DNA of 45,477 nucleotides, taken from the NCBI GenBank assembly GCA_018399635.1, contig JAGYOH010000017.1, positions 1 through 45,477 of the forward strand, given 5' to 3'. Position 1 is the stretch's first letter. Each line of letters starts with the position of its first letter. The notes beneath the pieces were generated by a model. That model was not told the DNA's origin. It searched no databases and worked only from the letters and a program-made list of their open reading frames with translations. Below are positions 16,961-26,100 of this stretch, one piece after another. The DNA is from Clostridia bacterium. Its GTDB lineage: Bacteria > Bacillota > Clostridia > Peptostreptococcales > Acidaminobacteraceae. The position numbers were made by a program, and so were the translations under genes.

Positions 16961-17839
16961 ATGACAAGAGCCCCGATTTCCCAGGAAATGATGGCGCAGC
17001 TCATATCAGACCAACAGGACGAAATCACCGCTTACCACCTTTATCACAAGATCGCGGATATAGTGAAGGACGAGGAGAATGCCGGCATTATCCGGGCGGT
17101 GGCGGAGGACGAACTCAAACACTATCACAAGCTCAAGGGAATCACTCAAAGAGAGCTCAAGCCGGAGAAATTCAAAATCTGGATTTTCTACCAGATCACC
17201 CGTTACCTGGGCCTCACCTTCGGCATCAAGCTCCTGGAAAAATCCGAGTCCCAGGCCATATTCACCTACAACGAGCAACAGGACCAGGTGGCGGGTCTTG
17301 AGGAAATCATCAGGGATGAAGAACGCCACGAAAGAGAACTCATCAACATGATCAGTGAGGAACGTCTGGATTACATGGGTTCCGTGGTTCTTGGACTCAA
17401 TGACGCCCTGGTGGAGCTGACCGGCGCCCTGGCGGGATTCACCTTCGCCTTTCAAAACACCCGGCTCATCGCCCTGACGGGCCTGATCACCGGCATCAGC
17501 GCCTCCCTGTCCATGGCGGCGAGTGAATATCTCTCCACCAAGCAGGAGGGGGGCAAGGATGCGGCCAAGTCCGCTCTCTATACGGGAATCGCCTACGTTT
17601 TCACCGTCGTCTTTTTGATCCTGCCCTATCTCCTGATCAGCAATCCCTTCGTCAGTCTGATGGTGTCCCTGGCGGTGGCCGTATTCATCATCTTCATCTT
17701 CAACTATTACATCTCAGTGGCCAAGGACCTGGACTTCAAGAAGCGGTTCCTGGAAATGGCGTCGATTTCCCTCGGTGTCGCCGGGATTTCCTTCCTCATC
17801 GGGGTCCTGATCAAGAATTTCATCGGCATCGACATTTGA
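16961..17839 (+). CDS. Rubrerythrin-VIT1/CCC1 fusion, probable Fe/Mn transporter
   Basis: About 292 residues. The first 140 or so form a ferritin-like four-helix region with spaced carboxylate-His motifs (DEITAYHLYHKIA, EDELKHYHKL, DEERHEREL) that should hold a di-iron site. The rest is a VIT1/CCC1 transporter with about five membrane helices, including GLNDALVELTGALAGF and SMAASEYLSTKQE, which are typical of the family. Such fusions export or sequester iron or manganese, with the ferritin-like domain sensing or oxidising the metal. The frame opens with ATG at 16949, but AAGGAG abuts it, so ATG 16961 (12 nt away) is more likely. The gene ends in a strong hairpin shared with the convergent gene. 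Confidence 0.88.
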   Translation: MTRAPISQEMMAQLISDQQDEITAYHLYHKIADIVKDEENAGIIRAVAEDELKHYHKLKGITQRELKPEKFKIWIFYQITRYLGLTFGIKLLEKSESQAIFTYNEQQDQVAGLEEIIRDEERHERELINMISEERLDYMGSVVLGLNDALVELTGALAGFTFAFQNTRLIALTGLITGISASLSMAASEYLSTKQEGGKDAAKSALYTGIAYVFTVVFLILPYLLISNPFVSLMVSLAVAVFIIFIFNYYISVAKDLDFKKRFLEMASISLGVAGISFLIGVLIKNFIGIDI

Positions 17840-17860
17840 TAATCTGAATCAAGGCAGACA

Positions 17861-17894
17861 AAAGGAGCACTCTCATGGGGACGAGTGCTCCTTT
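17861..17894. terminator. Bidirectional terminator between the VIT1 fusion and the SLH protein
   Basis: AAAGGAGCACT at 17861-17871 pairs with AGTGCTCCTTT at 17884-17894 around a 12-nt loop. A-rich and T-rich flanks on either side allow it to end both convergent transcripts. Confidence 0.85.
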
Positions 17895-17914
17895 TGACGT
17901 GACATCAGAGGGAC

Positions 17915-19993
17915 TTAATCGATCAACTCAAAAGCCGTGTCCAGAGGAGTCTCCTCCAGATAGAGCTTGAGGTCAGTCGCATCGTAGTAGATATCCTTCA
18001 AGGTCAGGCTGTAGTCTCCCGCCTCCAGGACACTGAAGCCATCCAGGGTGATGAGGTTGTCTGTGAGGGCCAGGCTGTAGGTGAAGGTTTCATCCCCCGC
18101 CTTGGTCAAGGTCACATGATCTTCGAGGTTGCTCAGAGTCAGGGCCTCTCCGCCGGCATTGTAGAAACCGTCAAGATCCTCATCCATAGTCAGGATGATG
18201 GCTTCAAGACTGGTCACTTCAAGGTCGTCCTCCAGACTCAGGGTGACTTCCCCGGGGTACTGGAAACTGATCTGCAGAAGTGCCTCCTCCACGGTGAAGT
18301 CATGGGTGAGTTCCCCGGCGATACCGTCAAGAATCAGGTCTTCCTCCACGGTGACGGCATACTCTGAACCGTAGGTCAGATAGTCGCCAAGCCCAAGGGT
18401 GATGCTGGTGGCCTCCGTGGTGTAGAGGATCTGGGCATTGTAGGTGATTTCACTTTCCTCCAGCTCGAGGGTGACAAAGCCGGCCACATCAGCAACATCG
18501 AAGGGGTTGCCTTCAAGATCCTTGATAACGGTGTCGAAGGAAAGGACGATCTCGGAATTCACTGCCACCGCGTCTCCTTCAGGAGCAAAGGTCAGCTCGC
18601 TGAGACCGACGGTCTTGAATTCAAAGGTGGATTCTCCCAGGAAATAGGAGAGTTCATCCGTTTTGAGTCCGATTCGGTAAAGGGTGTTGTAGGCCAGATT
18701 TTCATCAAAGGTGAGGGTCCAGACCTCGTCGTTGACATCGACTTCGTAGTCTTCCGTGGGAAGGATCTCCCAAAGGTCGTCAACCTTGACGTAGACTTCA
18801 ACGGCTTCGGCGACGGTGGCGTCCACGATCAGGACTTCATCTTCATCCTTGACGGGCTCCGAAAAGGTGAAGACCACGTCGGTGTCAAGGGGCACATCCA
18901 CGTCGCCATCCTCGGGATCGACTGAAATCAGGGTGAGCTCATCGTAGGTGGGCTCGGTCCTGGTGGTGAAGTAGACGGCGGTCTGCTCTGTCAGTTTTTC
19001 ATTGTCGGCATTGACGATTTTCTCAGGGTCGAAAATCATGGCGTAATCCGTGTCATAATCCAGGGGTTCGGGGGTGATGGTCCATAGATCATCATCGATG
19101 GTCACGGTGTAGGGAATTTCATCCCCCTCCACCTCGGTGAGGACAAGCACTTCTTCGACCTCTGTGGTATTGAAGGTGTCTCCCGCTGTTTCGAAGAAGA
19201 CGTCCTCAGAAAAGTGAGCAGTGATCTCAGGTTCGACAGCGACATTGAATCGTGACGTGCTGTCGTCGATGAGGACGGAAACCCGCAGGTTCTCTTCCTC
19301 CCCGGTGAGATTCCTGAGACGATAGGTGTTGCAGTGCCGGTGCATGATCATGGCCATTTCAATCCTTCTGACCGAGGAGTCAGGGTTGAATTTTGCGTTG
19401 TGGTCTCCGATCATGAGACCCAGGGCCTTCATCTGGTAGACCGCCACGTTGTAATCCTCGCTGATCAGGTCGTCGTCGGCGTATCTTTTTGAGATGCCCG
19501 GGGGATCCTTGAGTTCAGGCAGATGGTCGCCATAGGCGTTCACCACGTAGCTGGCGACTTCCTGACGAGTGGCGGGGGCTGTGGCGTCGAAGGCCGTCAC
19601 TTCGTCAAAGACACCCATGGACTCTGCGATGAGGACATAGGGGTGGCCCCACTCGGGAATTTCATTCAGATCGAATTTCGAGGTGGCGGGGTAATCCTTG
19701 TCCTCCCAGCCCATCATCCTGACGATCATGGTGATGGCTTCCAGATTGGTCACGTCGTTGTTGGGTCTGAAGGAATGGTCCTCGTAGCCCAGGAGCTTGC
19801 CGCTGGCCGCCATTTCCTCGGCTTCATTCTGGCCCCACTGGACGGATTCAAGGTCTAAAAAGGCCTTGGTGCCGCTTTTTCCCCGGGAGCTGATGTCCGC
19901 GGGACCTCCCTTGCCTTCCTGGGCGGCGAAGCTTGAGAAGCTTGAGCCCACCAGCATCAGAATCAAAGTAAATACCATTAAGCGTTTCATCAT
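17915..19993 (-). CDS. SLH-domain surface protein with bacterial Ig-like (Big_5-type) repeats
   Basis: A 692-residue secreted protein. A signal peptide (MMKRLMVFTLILMLVGSSFSSFAA) is followed by three SLH motifs at about residues 40-225, for example SGKLLGYEDHSFRPNNDVTNLE and LGLMIGDHNAKFNPDSSVRR, which bind pyruvylated wall polymers. After that come four or more beta-rich repeats. One has SVDPEDGDVDVPLDTDVVFTFSEPV, the opening of Big_5-type domains. It is strongly acidic and has no recognised enzyme or carbohydrate-binding domain. The start at 19993 has GGAGGT 7 nt upstream. That ribosome site lies within the 3' end of rsgI, whose stop is 1 nt from this start. So it is translationally coupled to the anti-sigma factor. 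It ends before a bidirectional terminator. Confidence 0.88.
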   Translation of the reverse strand: MMKRLMVFTLILMLVGSSFSSFAAQEGKGGPADISSRGKSGTKAFLDLESVQWGQNEAEEMAASGKLLGYEDHSFRPNNDVTNLEAITMIVRMMGWEDKDYPATSKFDLNEIPEWGHPYVLIAESMGVFDEVTAFDATAPATRQEVASYVVNAYGDHLPELKDPPGISKRYADDDLISEDYNVAVYQMKALGLMIGDHNAKFNPDSSVRRIEMAMIMHRHCNTYRLRNLTGEEENLRVSVLIDDSTSRFNVAVEPEITAHFSEDVFFETAGDTFNTTEVEEVLVLTEVEGDEIPYTVTIDDDLWTITPEPLDYDTDYAMIFDPEKIVNADNEKLTEQTAVYFTTRTEPTYDELTLISVDPEDGDVDVPLDTDVVFTFSEPVKDEDEVLIVDATVAEAVEVYVKVDDLWEILPTEDYEVDVNDEVWTLTFDENLAYNTLYRIGLKTDELSYFLGESTFEFKTVGLSELTFAPEGDAVAVNSEIVLSFDTVIKDLEGNPFDVADVAGFVTLELEESEITYNAQILYTTEATSITLGLGDYLTYGSEYAVTVEEDLILDGIAGELTHDFTVEEALLQISFQYPGEVTLSLEDDLEVTSLEAIILTMDEDLDGFYNAGGEALTLSNLEDHVTLTKAGDETFTYSLALTDNLITLDGFSVLEAGDYSLTLKDIYYDATDLKLYLEETPLDTAFELID

Positions 19994-19994
19994 T

Positions 19995-20972
19995 TCAATG
20001 ACCTCCATTTTTTTTGTGGTCTTGTCCGGAATCCTTGTTTTCTTGGCTGGGTTCAAATCCCGGAGCAGTATCGTTTCTGCCGTTGTTTTCCCCAGGTCCC
20101 TTGCTTTCATCGGGAGAGCCGGTTTCTCCGGCCTTGGGATTCCTGGGGATGACCATCACCGGACTGTCTTTTTTTCCCTGCTGGGCTTCTGTGACCAGTT
20201 CGCTGATTGCCTTGGTCTCATAGCTTCGGTATCTCGCAAGTTCAGCCGATTCATCGGCATTTTCCGGCAGACCGCTCTTTTCTTGAAGACTGGCACCCTG
20301 ATCGGGGGTCCCGGGTCCCTTTTCCCGGGATTCCGGGGTGATCTTGTCAATGAGATTGAGTTTGCCCGGGGTGATGGTGGTTTTTTCGCCGATGACCTGA
20401 TAGCGCAGATGATTTTCTTCACTGCCAGCCGTCAGGTAGATGTCATAAGGGGCGGGGGTTTCCTGAAGGCTTGTGAAAACTGCCTCGAGGATCGCTTCTG
20501 AGTGGAGCCGGTCACTCACCGTGATGAGGACTTCTCCCCGGCTTTCATCATCGAGATAGCCCTGGGTGCCGATATCGTCGATGACCCTGCTGATGGTGGT
20601 TCTCAAGGGATCATGACGATAGGCCGAGAGGCCCTCGGCGATGAGTTCACCCTCCGGATTGAGTCCCTTGATGCCCAGAATCCTCTCAAAGCGATTGTAG
20701 GCGATTTCCACAGAGGGATTCACGTCGATGCCGACATAGCCGGCCGGCGTGAAGTAGAGGCCGTAGCTGATCCCCGAGGTGATTAAAAGAAGAATCGAAG
20801 CGGCCAGGGCTGCGAATCTTCTTTGGGACTTGAAAACAGGAACCCTGCGAGGCACATCGATTTCCTCCCCGATGGCAAAGGAAAGTCCTTTGGATTCATA
20901 GTGGACAAATTCTCCCTGTGGGGTCATGACGATGACTCCCCGGGGAGTTTTTTCAAGTACGATGCCCTTCAT
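19995..20972 (-). CDS. rsgI: RsgI-type transmembrane anti-sigma-I factor
   Basis: A 325-residue single-pass membrane protein that should hold SigI inactive. Residues 1-45 are the RsgI N-terminal cytoplasmic domain (MKGIVLEKTPRGVIVMTPQGEF). A membrane helix follows at about 53-74. Next is the extracellular PsbRsgI-like domain, opening YVGIDVNPSVEIAYNRFERI. The Asn85-Pro86 bond is where RsgI proteins are known to cut themselves, a step in signalling by regulated proteolysis. The last 110 residues are a Pro/Gly/Glu/Lys-rich tail with no carbohydrate-binding domain, unlike cellulosome RsgIs. The ATG at 20972 overlaps the sigI stop (ATGA) and has GGAGGTGG upstream. A TTG at 20987 is less likely. 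Confidence 0.9.
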   Translation of the reverse strand: MKGIVLEKTPRGVIVMTPQGEFVHYESKGLSFAIGEEIDVPRRVPVFKSQRRFAALAASILLLITSGISYGLYFTPAGYVGIDVNPSVEIAYNRFERILGIKGLNPEGELIAEGLSAYRHDPLRTTISRVIDDIGTQGYLDDESRGEVLITVSDRLHSEAILEAVFTSLQETPAPYDIYLTAGSEENHLRYQVIGEKTTITPGKLNLIDKITPESREKGPGTPDQGASLQEKSGLPENADESAELARYRSYETKAISELVTEAQQGKKDSPVMVIPRNPKAGETGSPDESKGPGENNGRNDTAPGFEPSQENKDSGQDHKKNGGH

Positions 20973-21676
20973 CTTTGCCACCTCCAATCGATATAATTCT
21001 GGAGCCGGTCATAGTCCCCCGTGAGGATAATGACCAGTCCTATGATATATATACGCCCGCGTTCCAGGGTTTTCTGGGGTATTTTCTGATATTTTCTGAT
21101 TTTCTCTATGGGAAGTCTTTTTTTGCTCAGCAGTTCTTCAAGAAGGAGGGGGTGGTCCATGATGATCCTGGCACTCGACATATAATCTTCTCTCAGCCGC
21201 TGGTGCCTGGGGGAATGGGCGACGATATCCTGCAGGGTGAGATGCCAGGCACCCAGTTCCCTCTTGAAGTTTTCAATTTCTTCTTTGAGGGCGGCCTGGT
21301 CCTCTTGAAGTGCATGGCGGGTCTGGGAGGCCTGGTTCTGGGCCTTCAGGATTTCCGGGGAAGGGGAAGAAAAATCCACTGAAATCACCCCGGCCTCCTT
21401 TGAGAGGCTGCGGTGATACTGGGCAAGGCGGGAATAGATGACCAGCTTCAAAAAAACCAGGAAGGGGCCCCTGTCGGCGTCAAAGCGCTCAAGGGCCTCG
21501 GTAAAGGCCATAAGGGCCAGGTTGTACTCATCCATCCCATCGGCGATGGGTTTTCCGGTGCGTCTTGAGACCAGGCTTCTGATCAGGGGATCATATTCCC
21601 TCATCAGTGCCTCGATGGCTGCCGGATCGCCTTTGATGGTCAGGACCCGTTCTTCCAGGGTCATGGGGTCGGACAT
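20969..21676 (-). CDS. sigI: RNA polymerase sigma-I factor
   Basis: A 235-residue sigma-70 family protein of the SigI group. Residues about 15-95 form region 2, with EALMREYDPLIRSLVSRRTGK and DEYNLALMAFTEALERFDADRGPFLVFLKLVIYSRL. The C-terminal half has the SigI-specific domain, ending LSKKRLPIEKIRKYQKIPQKTLERGRIYIIGLVIIL. In Bacillus this sigma factor serves heat and wall stress, and in Clostridium thermocellum it serves polysaccharide sensing. It precedes rsgI with a 4-nt overlap, the usual order. GGAGGGATCCTCC lies directly before the ATG. A terminator of the upstream gene ends only about 26 nt before this start, so the promoter is not obvious and read-through from the upstream surface genes is possible. 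Confidence 0.92.
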   Translation of the reverse strand: MSDPMTLEERVLTIKGDPAAIEALMREYDPLIRSLVSRRTGKPIADGMDEYNLALMAFTEALERFDADRGPFLVFLKLVIYSRLAQYHRSLSKEAGVISVDFSSPSPEILKAQNQASQTRHALQEDQAALKEEIENFKRELGAWHLTLQDIVAHSPRHQRLREDYMSSARIIMDHPLLLEELLSKKRLPIEKIRKYQKIPQKTLERGRIYIIGLVIILTGDYDRLQNYIDWRWQR

Positions 21677-21702
21677 GGAGGATCCCTCCCTTCAGGGTAA
21701 GT

Positions 21703-21744
21703 AAAAAATGCCGCGCTGCCCGTTTGACAGGAGCAACGCAGCAT
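21703..21744 (-). terminator. Terminator between the secreted protein gene and sigI
   Basis: On the minus strand a 12-bp stem (21744-21733 with 21719-21708, including two G-U pairs) is followed by a T-run at 21708-21703. It lies 13 nt after the stop of the 450-residue protein and 27 nt before the sigI start. Partial read-through may link the two units. Confidence 0.75.
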
Positions 21745-21756
21745 CTTCATCAGGTA

Positions 21757-23109
21757 CTAGTGGACTCTGTTCGAGGAAAGCCGTTTGGGCAGGTTGCCTC
21801 CGGAACTTGAATCCTTCAGCAGGCTCTGGGATCCGTCCCCCAATTCGAAGTTCAAGATCACGGGGTGGGTGCCGTCAAAGCTGACCGGACGATCCCCGAT
21901 GCACAGGGCCAGGAGATAGTCGACACCTTCACTGAGCATCAAGAGTTCCTTTGCCTTGAGTTTGTAACTGTAAAAACTCGTCAAAGGGATTTCCTGGGTC
22001 AGTACCGCCCGACCCTTGGACTGCAGGGAGAGGGCTTCAAAGGGGATGGTAAAGACCTCATCCCCCAGGGTGTCGTCTCCGGGGTTTTCAAAGATGACCA
22101 GACTGGGTCTGAGGGTTTCGGCATCCTCCAGCCAGAATTTCAACTTTTCAGCCCTTCTGAGAAGGGTGAAGCTGTCTGTGGCCGGGGAAATCCAGAGGCC
22201 GAGGAGGTCTTCCAAGGCCGGGGGTTCTTCCACAAGAGGATTCATGATGACTGCCTCAGGGACATTCTCTGGGACTTCCTCAGGGACTTCCTCAGGGACT
22301 TCCTCTGGGACCTCCGCCACCTGGAGGACCAGGAACAATTCCTGGACCAGGGTGCCGTCATTTGTCTTCAGTATAGCATGAACCGACGGCTCTTGTCCTG
22401 TTTCAAGTGTTTCTATATTGAGTGCAAGTGATTTCAAGATAGGTTCATTTGAAAAATCCAGGGGACTGATTTCCCAGTCATCCTCGGTGAATCCACCGGT
22501 GACGCCCAGGGAGGCGAGGACCTCCAACAGATCGGTGGTGAGGGTGAGAGTCTCGTTGAGGACCGTTTTTTCGATATGATCAGGATCCAGAGCCAACTCT
22601 TTTTCAAGAGTGAAGGGGACTTGATCCGGGCCGGAAACGAGTTCCAGGGACAGGACCAGCCGGTTCACCGTCACGTCGGCACAGGGACCGAGATCAGCTT
22701 CGATGAGAAGGGTCGTCAAGGCTTCTCCCGTGGTGACTTCAAGATCGAAGTCCCCCGGGGTGAAAAGGGGTGTGAACCCCTCGGGCGTCAGGTTGCCCAG
22801 GGTGAGGGTGCCGCTGTTGACAGAAACCTCTCCCTCGACCTCGGCGGTCAGACTGAGGGCCAGACTGCGGCTGATTTCGGTGGGGTTGACGGCTATCTCA
22901 AAGAGGGCGGGGGTGAATTGACCGTCAAGGGTCAGTTCATACAGCAGCCGCTCAGTGAGATTGACCTGGGTGATTTCAAAAGTTGTCGGCAGGGTTTCCT
23001 CCGGGGGAAAAGCTTCCTCGACAGGGGGCAGGATTTCTTCGCTGAAGCCATGAATTCCCGTCAAGAGCAGCATGATGACCAGCAGGATTGAAAAACCGCG
23101 TTTTTTCAT
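21757..23109 (-). CDS. Secreted protein of unknown function with a VPEE-repeat linker
   Basis: A 450-residue protein I do not recognise. It has a signal peptide (MKKRGFSILLVIMLLLTGIHGFSEE), then about 240 residues of beta-rich, Thr- and Leu-rich sequence with phrases such as LTLTTDLLEVLASLGV. A tetrapeptide linker, VPEEVPEEVPEEVPEN, follows at about residues 265-284. The C-terminal domain (about 295-430) has SFYSYKLKAKELLMLSEGVDYLLAL. No SLH, LPXTG or lipobox anchor was found, so it may be free or bound to the giant neighbour. Its ATG overlaps the stop of the giant gene by one base (TAATG), showing translational coupling and probably joint function. AAAGGGG is the ribosome site. Confidence 0.75.
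   Translation of the reverse strand: MKKRGFSILLVIMLLLTGIHGFSEEILPPVEEAFPPEETLPTTFEITQVNLTERLLYELTLDGQFTPALFEIAVNPTEISRSLALSLTAEVEGEVSVNSGTLTLGNLTPEGFTPLFTPGDFDLEVTTGEALTTLLIEADLGPCADVTVNRLVLSLELVSGPDQVPFTLEKELALDPDHIEKTVLNETLTLTTDLLEVLASLGVTGGFTEDDWEISPLDFSNEPILKSLALNIETLETGQEPSVHAILKTNDGTLVQELFLVLQVAEVPEEVPEEVPEEVPENVPEAVIMNPLVEEPPALEDLLGLWISPATDSFTLLRRAEKLKFWLEDAETLRPSLVIFENPGDDTLGDEVFTIPFEALSLQSKGRAVLTQEIPLTSFYSYKLKAKELLMLSEGVDYLLALCIGDRPVSFDGTHPVILNFELGDGSQSLLKDSSSGGNLPKRLSSNRVH
22259..22318 (-). repeat. 12-bp tandem repeat, about five units, inside the secreted-protein gene
   Basis: On the plus strand GGGACTTCCTCA occurs at 22271 and 22283, with near-copies at 22259, 22295 and 22307. 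In the minus-strand gene each unit codes for four residues (Val-Pro-Glu-Glu or variants). The unit is a multiple of three, so copy number can change without breaking the frame. It acts as a length-variable, extended acidic spacer between the two domains. Confidence 0.8.
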
Positions 23110-26100
23110 TAGAATGACCCCTTTCCTTGATATTCAGTAAAGTACTTTTCGAAGAACTGCATGCTCATCCGGACGATTTCCGCCCGGGTCAAGGCTTCAT
23201 CCACCCCTTTGTCTCCGGCCATGATCCCGGCCCTTGCCGCAAAAATCACTGAAGAAGCGGCCCAGTCCGGAAGGCTCTCAAGATTCCCTTCGGGGGGGTT
23301 CAGGGTGGTGCTGCGTTTCATTTCATAGAGGCGGCTGAGAATCGTGAGGACCTCGGCCTGGGTCACGGTGCTCTTCGGTCTCAGGGTGTTGTCCTCGAAA
23401 CCTCTGAGGATGCGGTTGGCGACGGCCGTGCTCACCGCATCTCTGGCCCAGTCGGCAACCTGGGCGTCATCAGAAAAACCGGTGGCGTAGCCGGGTTCTT
23501 CCCCTGCTCCCACGAGGCGGATGCCGAAGGTGATGAATTCTTCCCGGGTCATGAAGCTCTCGGGCTCAAAGAGGCCTTCCCCCTTGCCCTTCAGAATGCC
23601 GAGGGCGTTGAACTTCATGACATCCCTTTCAACCCAGTGATTCAGGAGATCAGGAAAGACCTGGACCTGGGGCAGGTTCATGAAGGCAAAGTCCGACAGG
23701 TGGGTGGTGCTGCTGCTGAGGATCATATCCTCGAGAATAATGGTGGTAGGCAGGGGAATCCACTTGCCGGTGCCCTCATCGAGGCAGCACAGGAAGGGGT
23801 GTTTTTCCCTCAAAGCCCCCATGAGGCCTTCGTCATAACGGTACTCGAAGTCGACAGGCTCAAGGAGTTCATGGACCTGATTCCCGTCGGGGTCCGACAT
23901 TTCAATGAGATAGACGCCTTCACAGATCAGGAGGTCCCCTGCGTTTCCGAGACCCGGCTCATCCAGGAACACCTTGGTGATTCTAAGGGTATGGCTCCGG
24001 TAGGAGGCCGGCACGTACAGGGTCAGCCGGTCCTCGGGAAGGGTGAGCACATAATGGTCACCGGCGAGGAGGGTCTCTTCCAGGAGATAGGTGGTTTCCT
24101 CGAAGATTCCCAGGGGAAGCAAGGGCTCCTCGAAGCTTTCGTCAGGGGCAGGGGTGCGTCCTGATGAACTTCTCTCGATGGTGAAGGTCAGGGATTTTTC
24201 GCAAAGGAAGCCCACCCGGTCCGTGGCGGCGACATTCAGCGTATAACGGCCGGTACCGGTGATGGCGGTTCCCTCCGAATAGGGGGCACCGTTGAGTAAA
24301 ATGCTTGTGATCAAGGCATTGTCAGGAGTGAGGTTGTCGGTGAAGGTGATTTCCGGCCTGGCACTGGGATAATACTTGCCGCCATCACGAACCCCGCTGA
24401 TGGTGATTACCGGTGGGGTCTTGTCGATGGTGAAATCCAGTTGCTTCACGGCGGTCAAGCCGCTCGCCAGGTGGGTGCTCTCGATGGTCAACTGGTAATA
24501 CCCTTCTTCTGAAAGGGTGTCACCGGAGGCGAATCCCTCTAGAAGGCCGCCGTTTCTTGTGAGGACCACCAGAGTTTCGTCACCGGTGGCTTCGAAGTAG
24601 ATGGTGGGGGATTCCCCGGTAATCTCACCGTCTTCTATCCCGCTCAGGGTGATTCGAGGCACGCGGTTGTCCAGGGTGAAGTTCATGCCCCGGCGGTTTT
24701 TGTTGCCGGCTGTGTCCGTCGCCTCCACTGAAAGGTGATAACGGTCAGTCTGGCTTCTGGCTTCAATGATGAAGGGCTCCGGATCCTCTGACGTCAAGCT
24801 TTCCACAAGGGTGCCCTCTAGAAGGACCTCCCCCTCCCAGGAGCCCGGCTCGCTGAGGGTGACGGTGAGGGTTACGTCCTCCCCGGAAATTTCACCCTCC
24901 GTGATGCCGGTGATGATGATTTGAGGTGGCTGGGTATCCAGGGTCGAATCCCTTGCCACGGCTTCAATCATGCCGCCGTCACGCATGATCCGTCTGAAGA
25001 TGACGTCGCTGCCCTCGGGACCGGTTTCGTTGTATACGGCGTAGAAAATCGCGCCGTCAGGGGTGAACCTGATCTGGGCTTCGGCCTGGGCGGCTTCTTT
25101 TTGTCCGGTATCCTTGGCCAGCCAGTCCCATCGCTCGACAATTTCTCCGGCATGGTGGCCGGAGCTCTCCGGTTTGATTTCGTGTGCCTCGGTATAGTAA
25201 CTGGTGCCGAAATCCGTGGAGTAGGAGTAGTAGAGGTCCAGGGGCATGCCGATTTCTCCAGAGTTTTTCGTGGGATTGCTCTCGATCCCGTAGGTGACCC
25301 AGAAAGCGCTGGTGTCCATGCTGTCGTGTCTTTCAAGGTAACCGCCGGGAATGGTGTTGGGAACGCCGACGAGCCTGGGTTCGATGACACTGGTCTTGTG
25401 ATTGTTCAGGAGGGACAGATTCCGTGCAGGCTCATATTCTCCGGGTCCCAGGGTGATGGTTCCCTTGATGATGGAGATGCCGGTTTCTTCAATATTCGGA
25501 TCCTTTCGAGTGTTGATGGTTTCATAGCTGATTTCGGCGGCTTCCTGATCGGGATCCGTGGTCCAGCTGGCACCGCCGTCGAAGGATCTTCTGACAAAGA
25601 GATCGTAATGGTCGTTCCCGTTTCTGGCTGCAGCCCAGTTGGGGGTCCAGTCATAGGCGAGGGCCAGGAAGTCTCCCTTCAAGAATCCCCGGTGGGCCCG
25701 GGCATCGTCGTAGGGATTGACCATGGAGGTGTCCATGAGATTCTCCTGGGTCTGTTCCCACTGAATGACCTTGACGGGATCCCGTTTGCCCTTGTCCTCC
25801 AGATTGCTTTGGCTGTCTTGATTCACAGCGGTCTGAAGGACGGTGACACTGCTGAGATTCTGAAGCTCATCCAGCATGTAGCGGGTGTCGTAGGGATTGC
25901 CGGGGTCCGTTTTAGAGACCACCCATCGGCGCATGAAGATGTCCGAGGGTCTCCCTTTACCCTCTTCGCCCATTTTGAAGAGGCAGACCATGGTGGTGCC
26001 CCGCTCGGCTTCGTTGGCCACCGCATTGGCCTTCGGCTGCAGAATGATCCGCGGTCGCCGGGCGTTTTCATAGGCGGGAATCGGGTTCCCCTGCCAGTCG

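Noticed and set aside
22259-22318. CRISPR-like array
   Set aside because: The units are 12 bp, contiguous, without spacers, and code for a regular VPEE linker.
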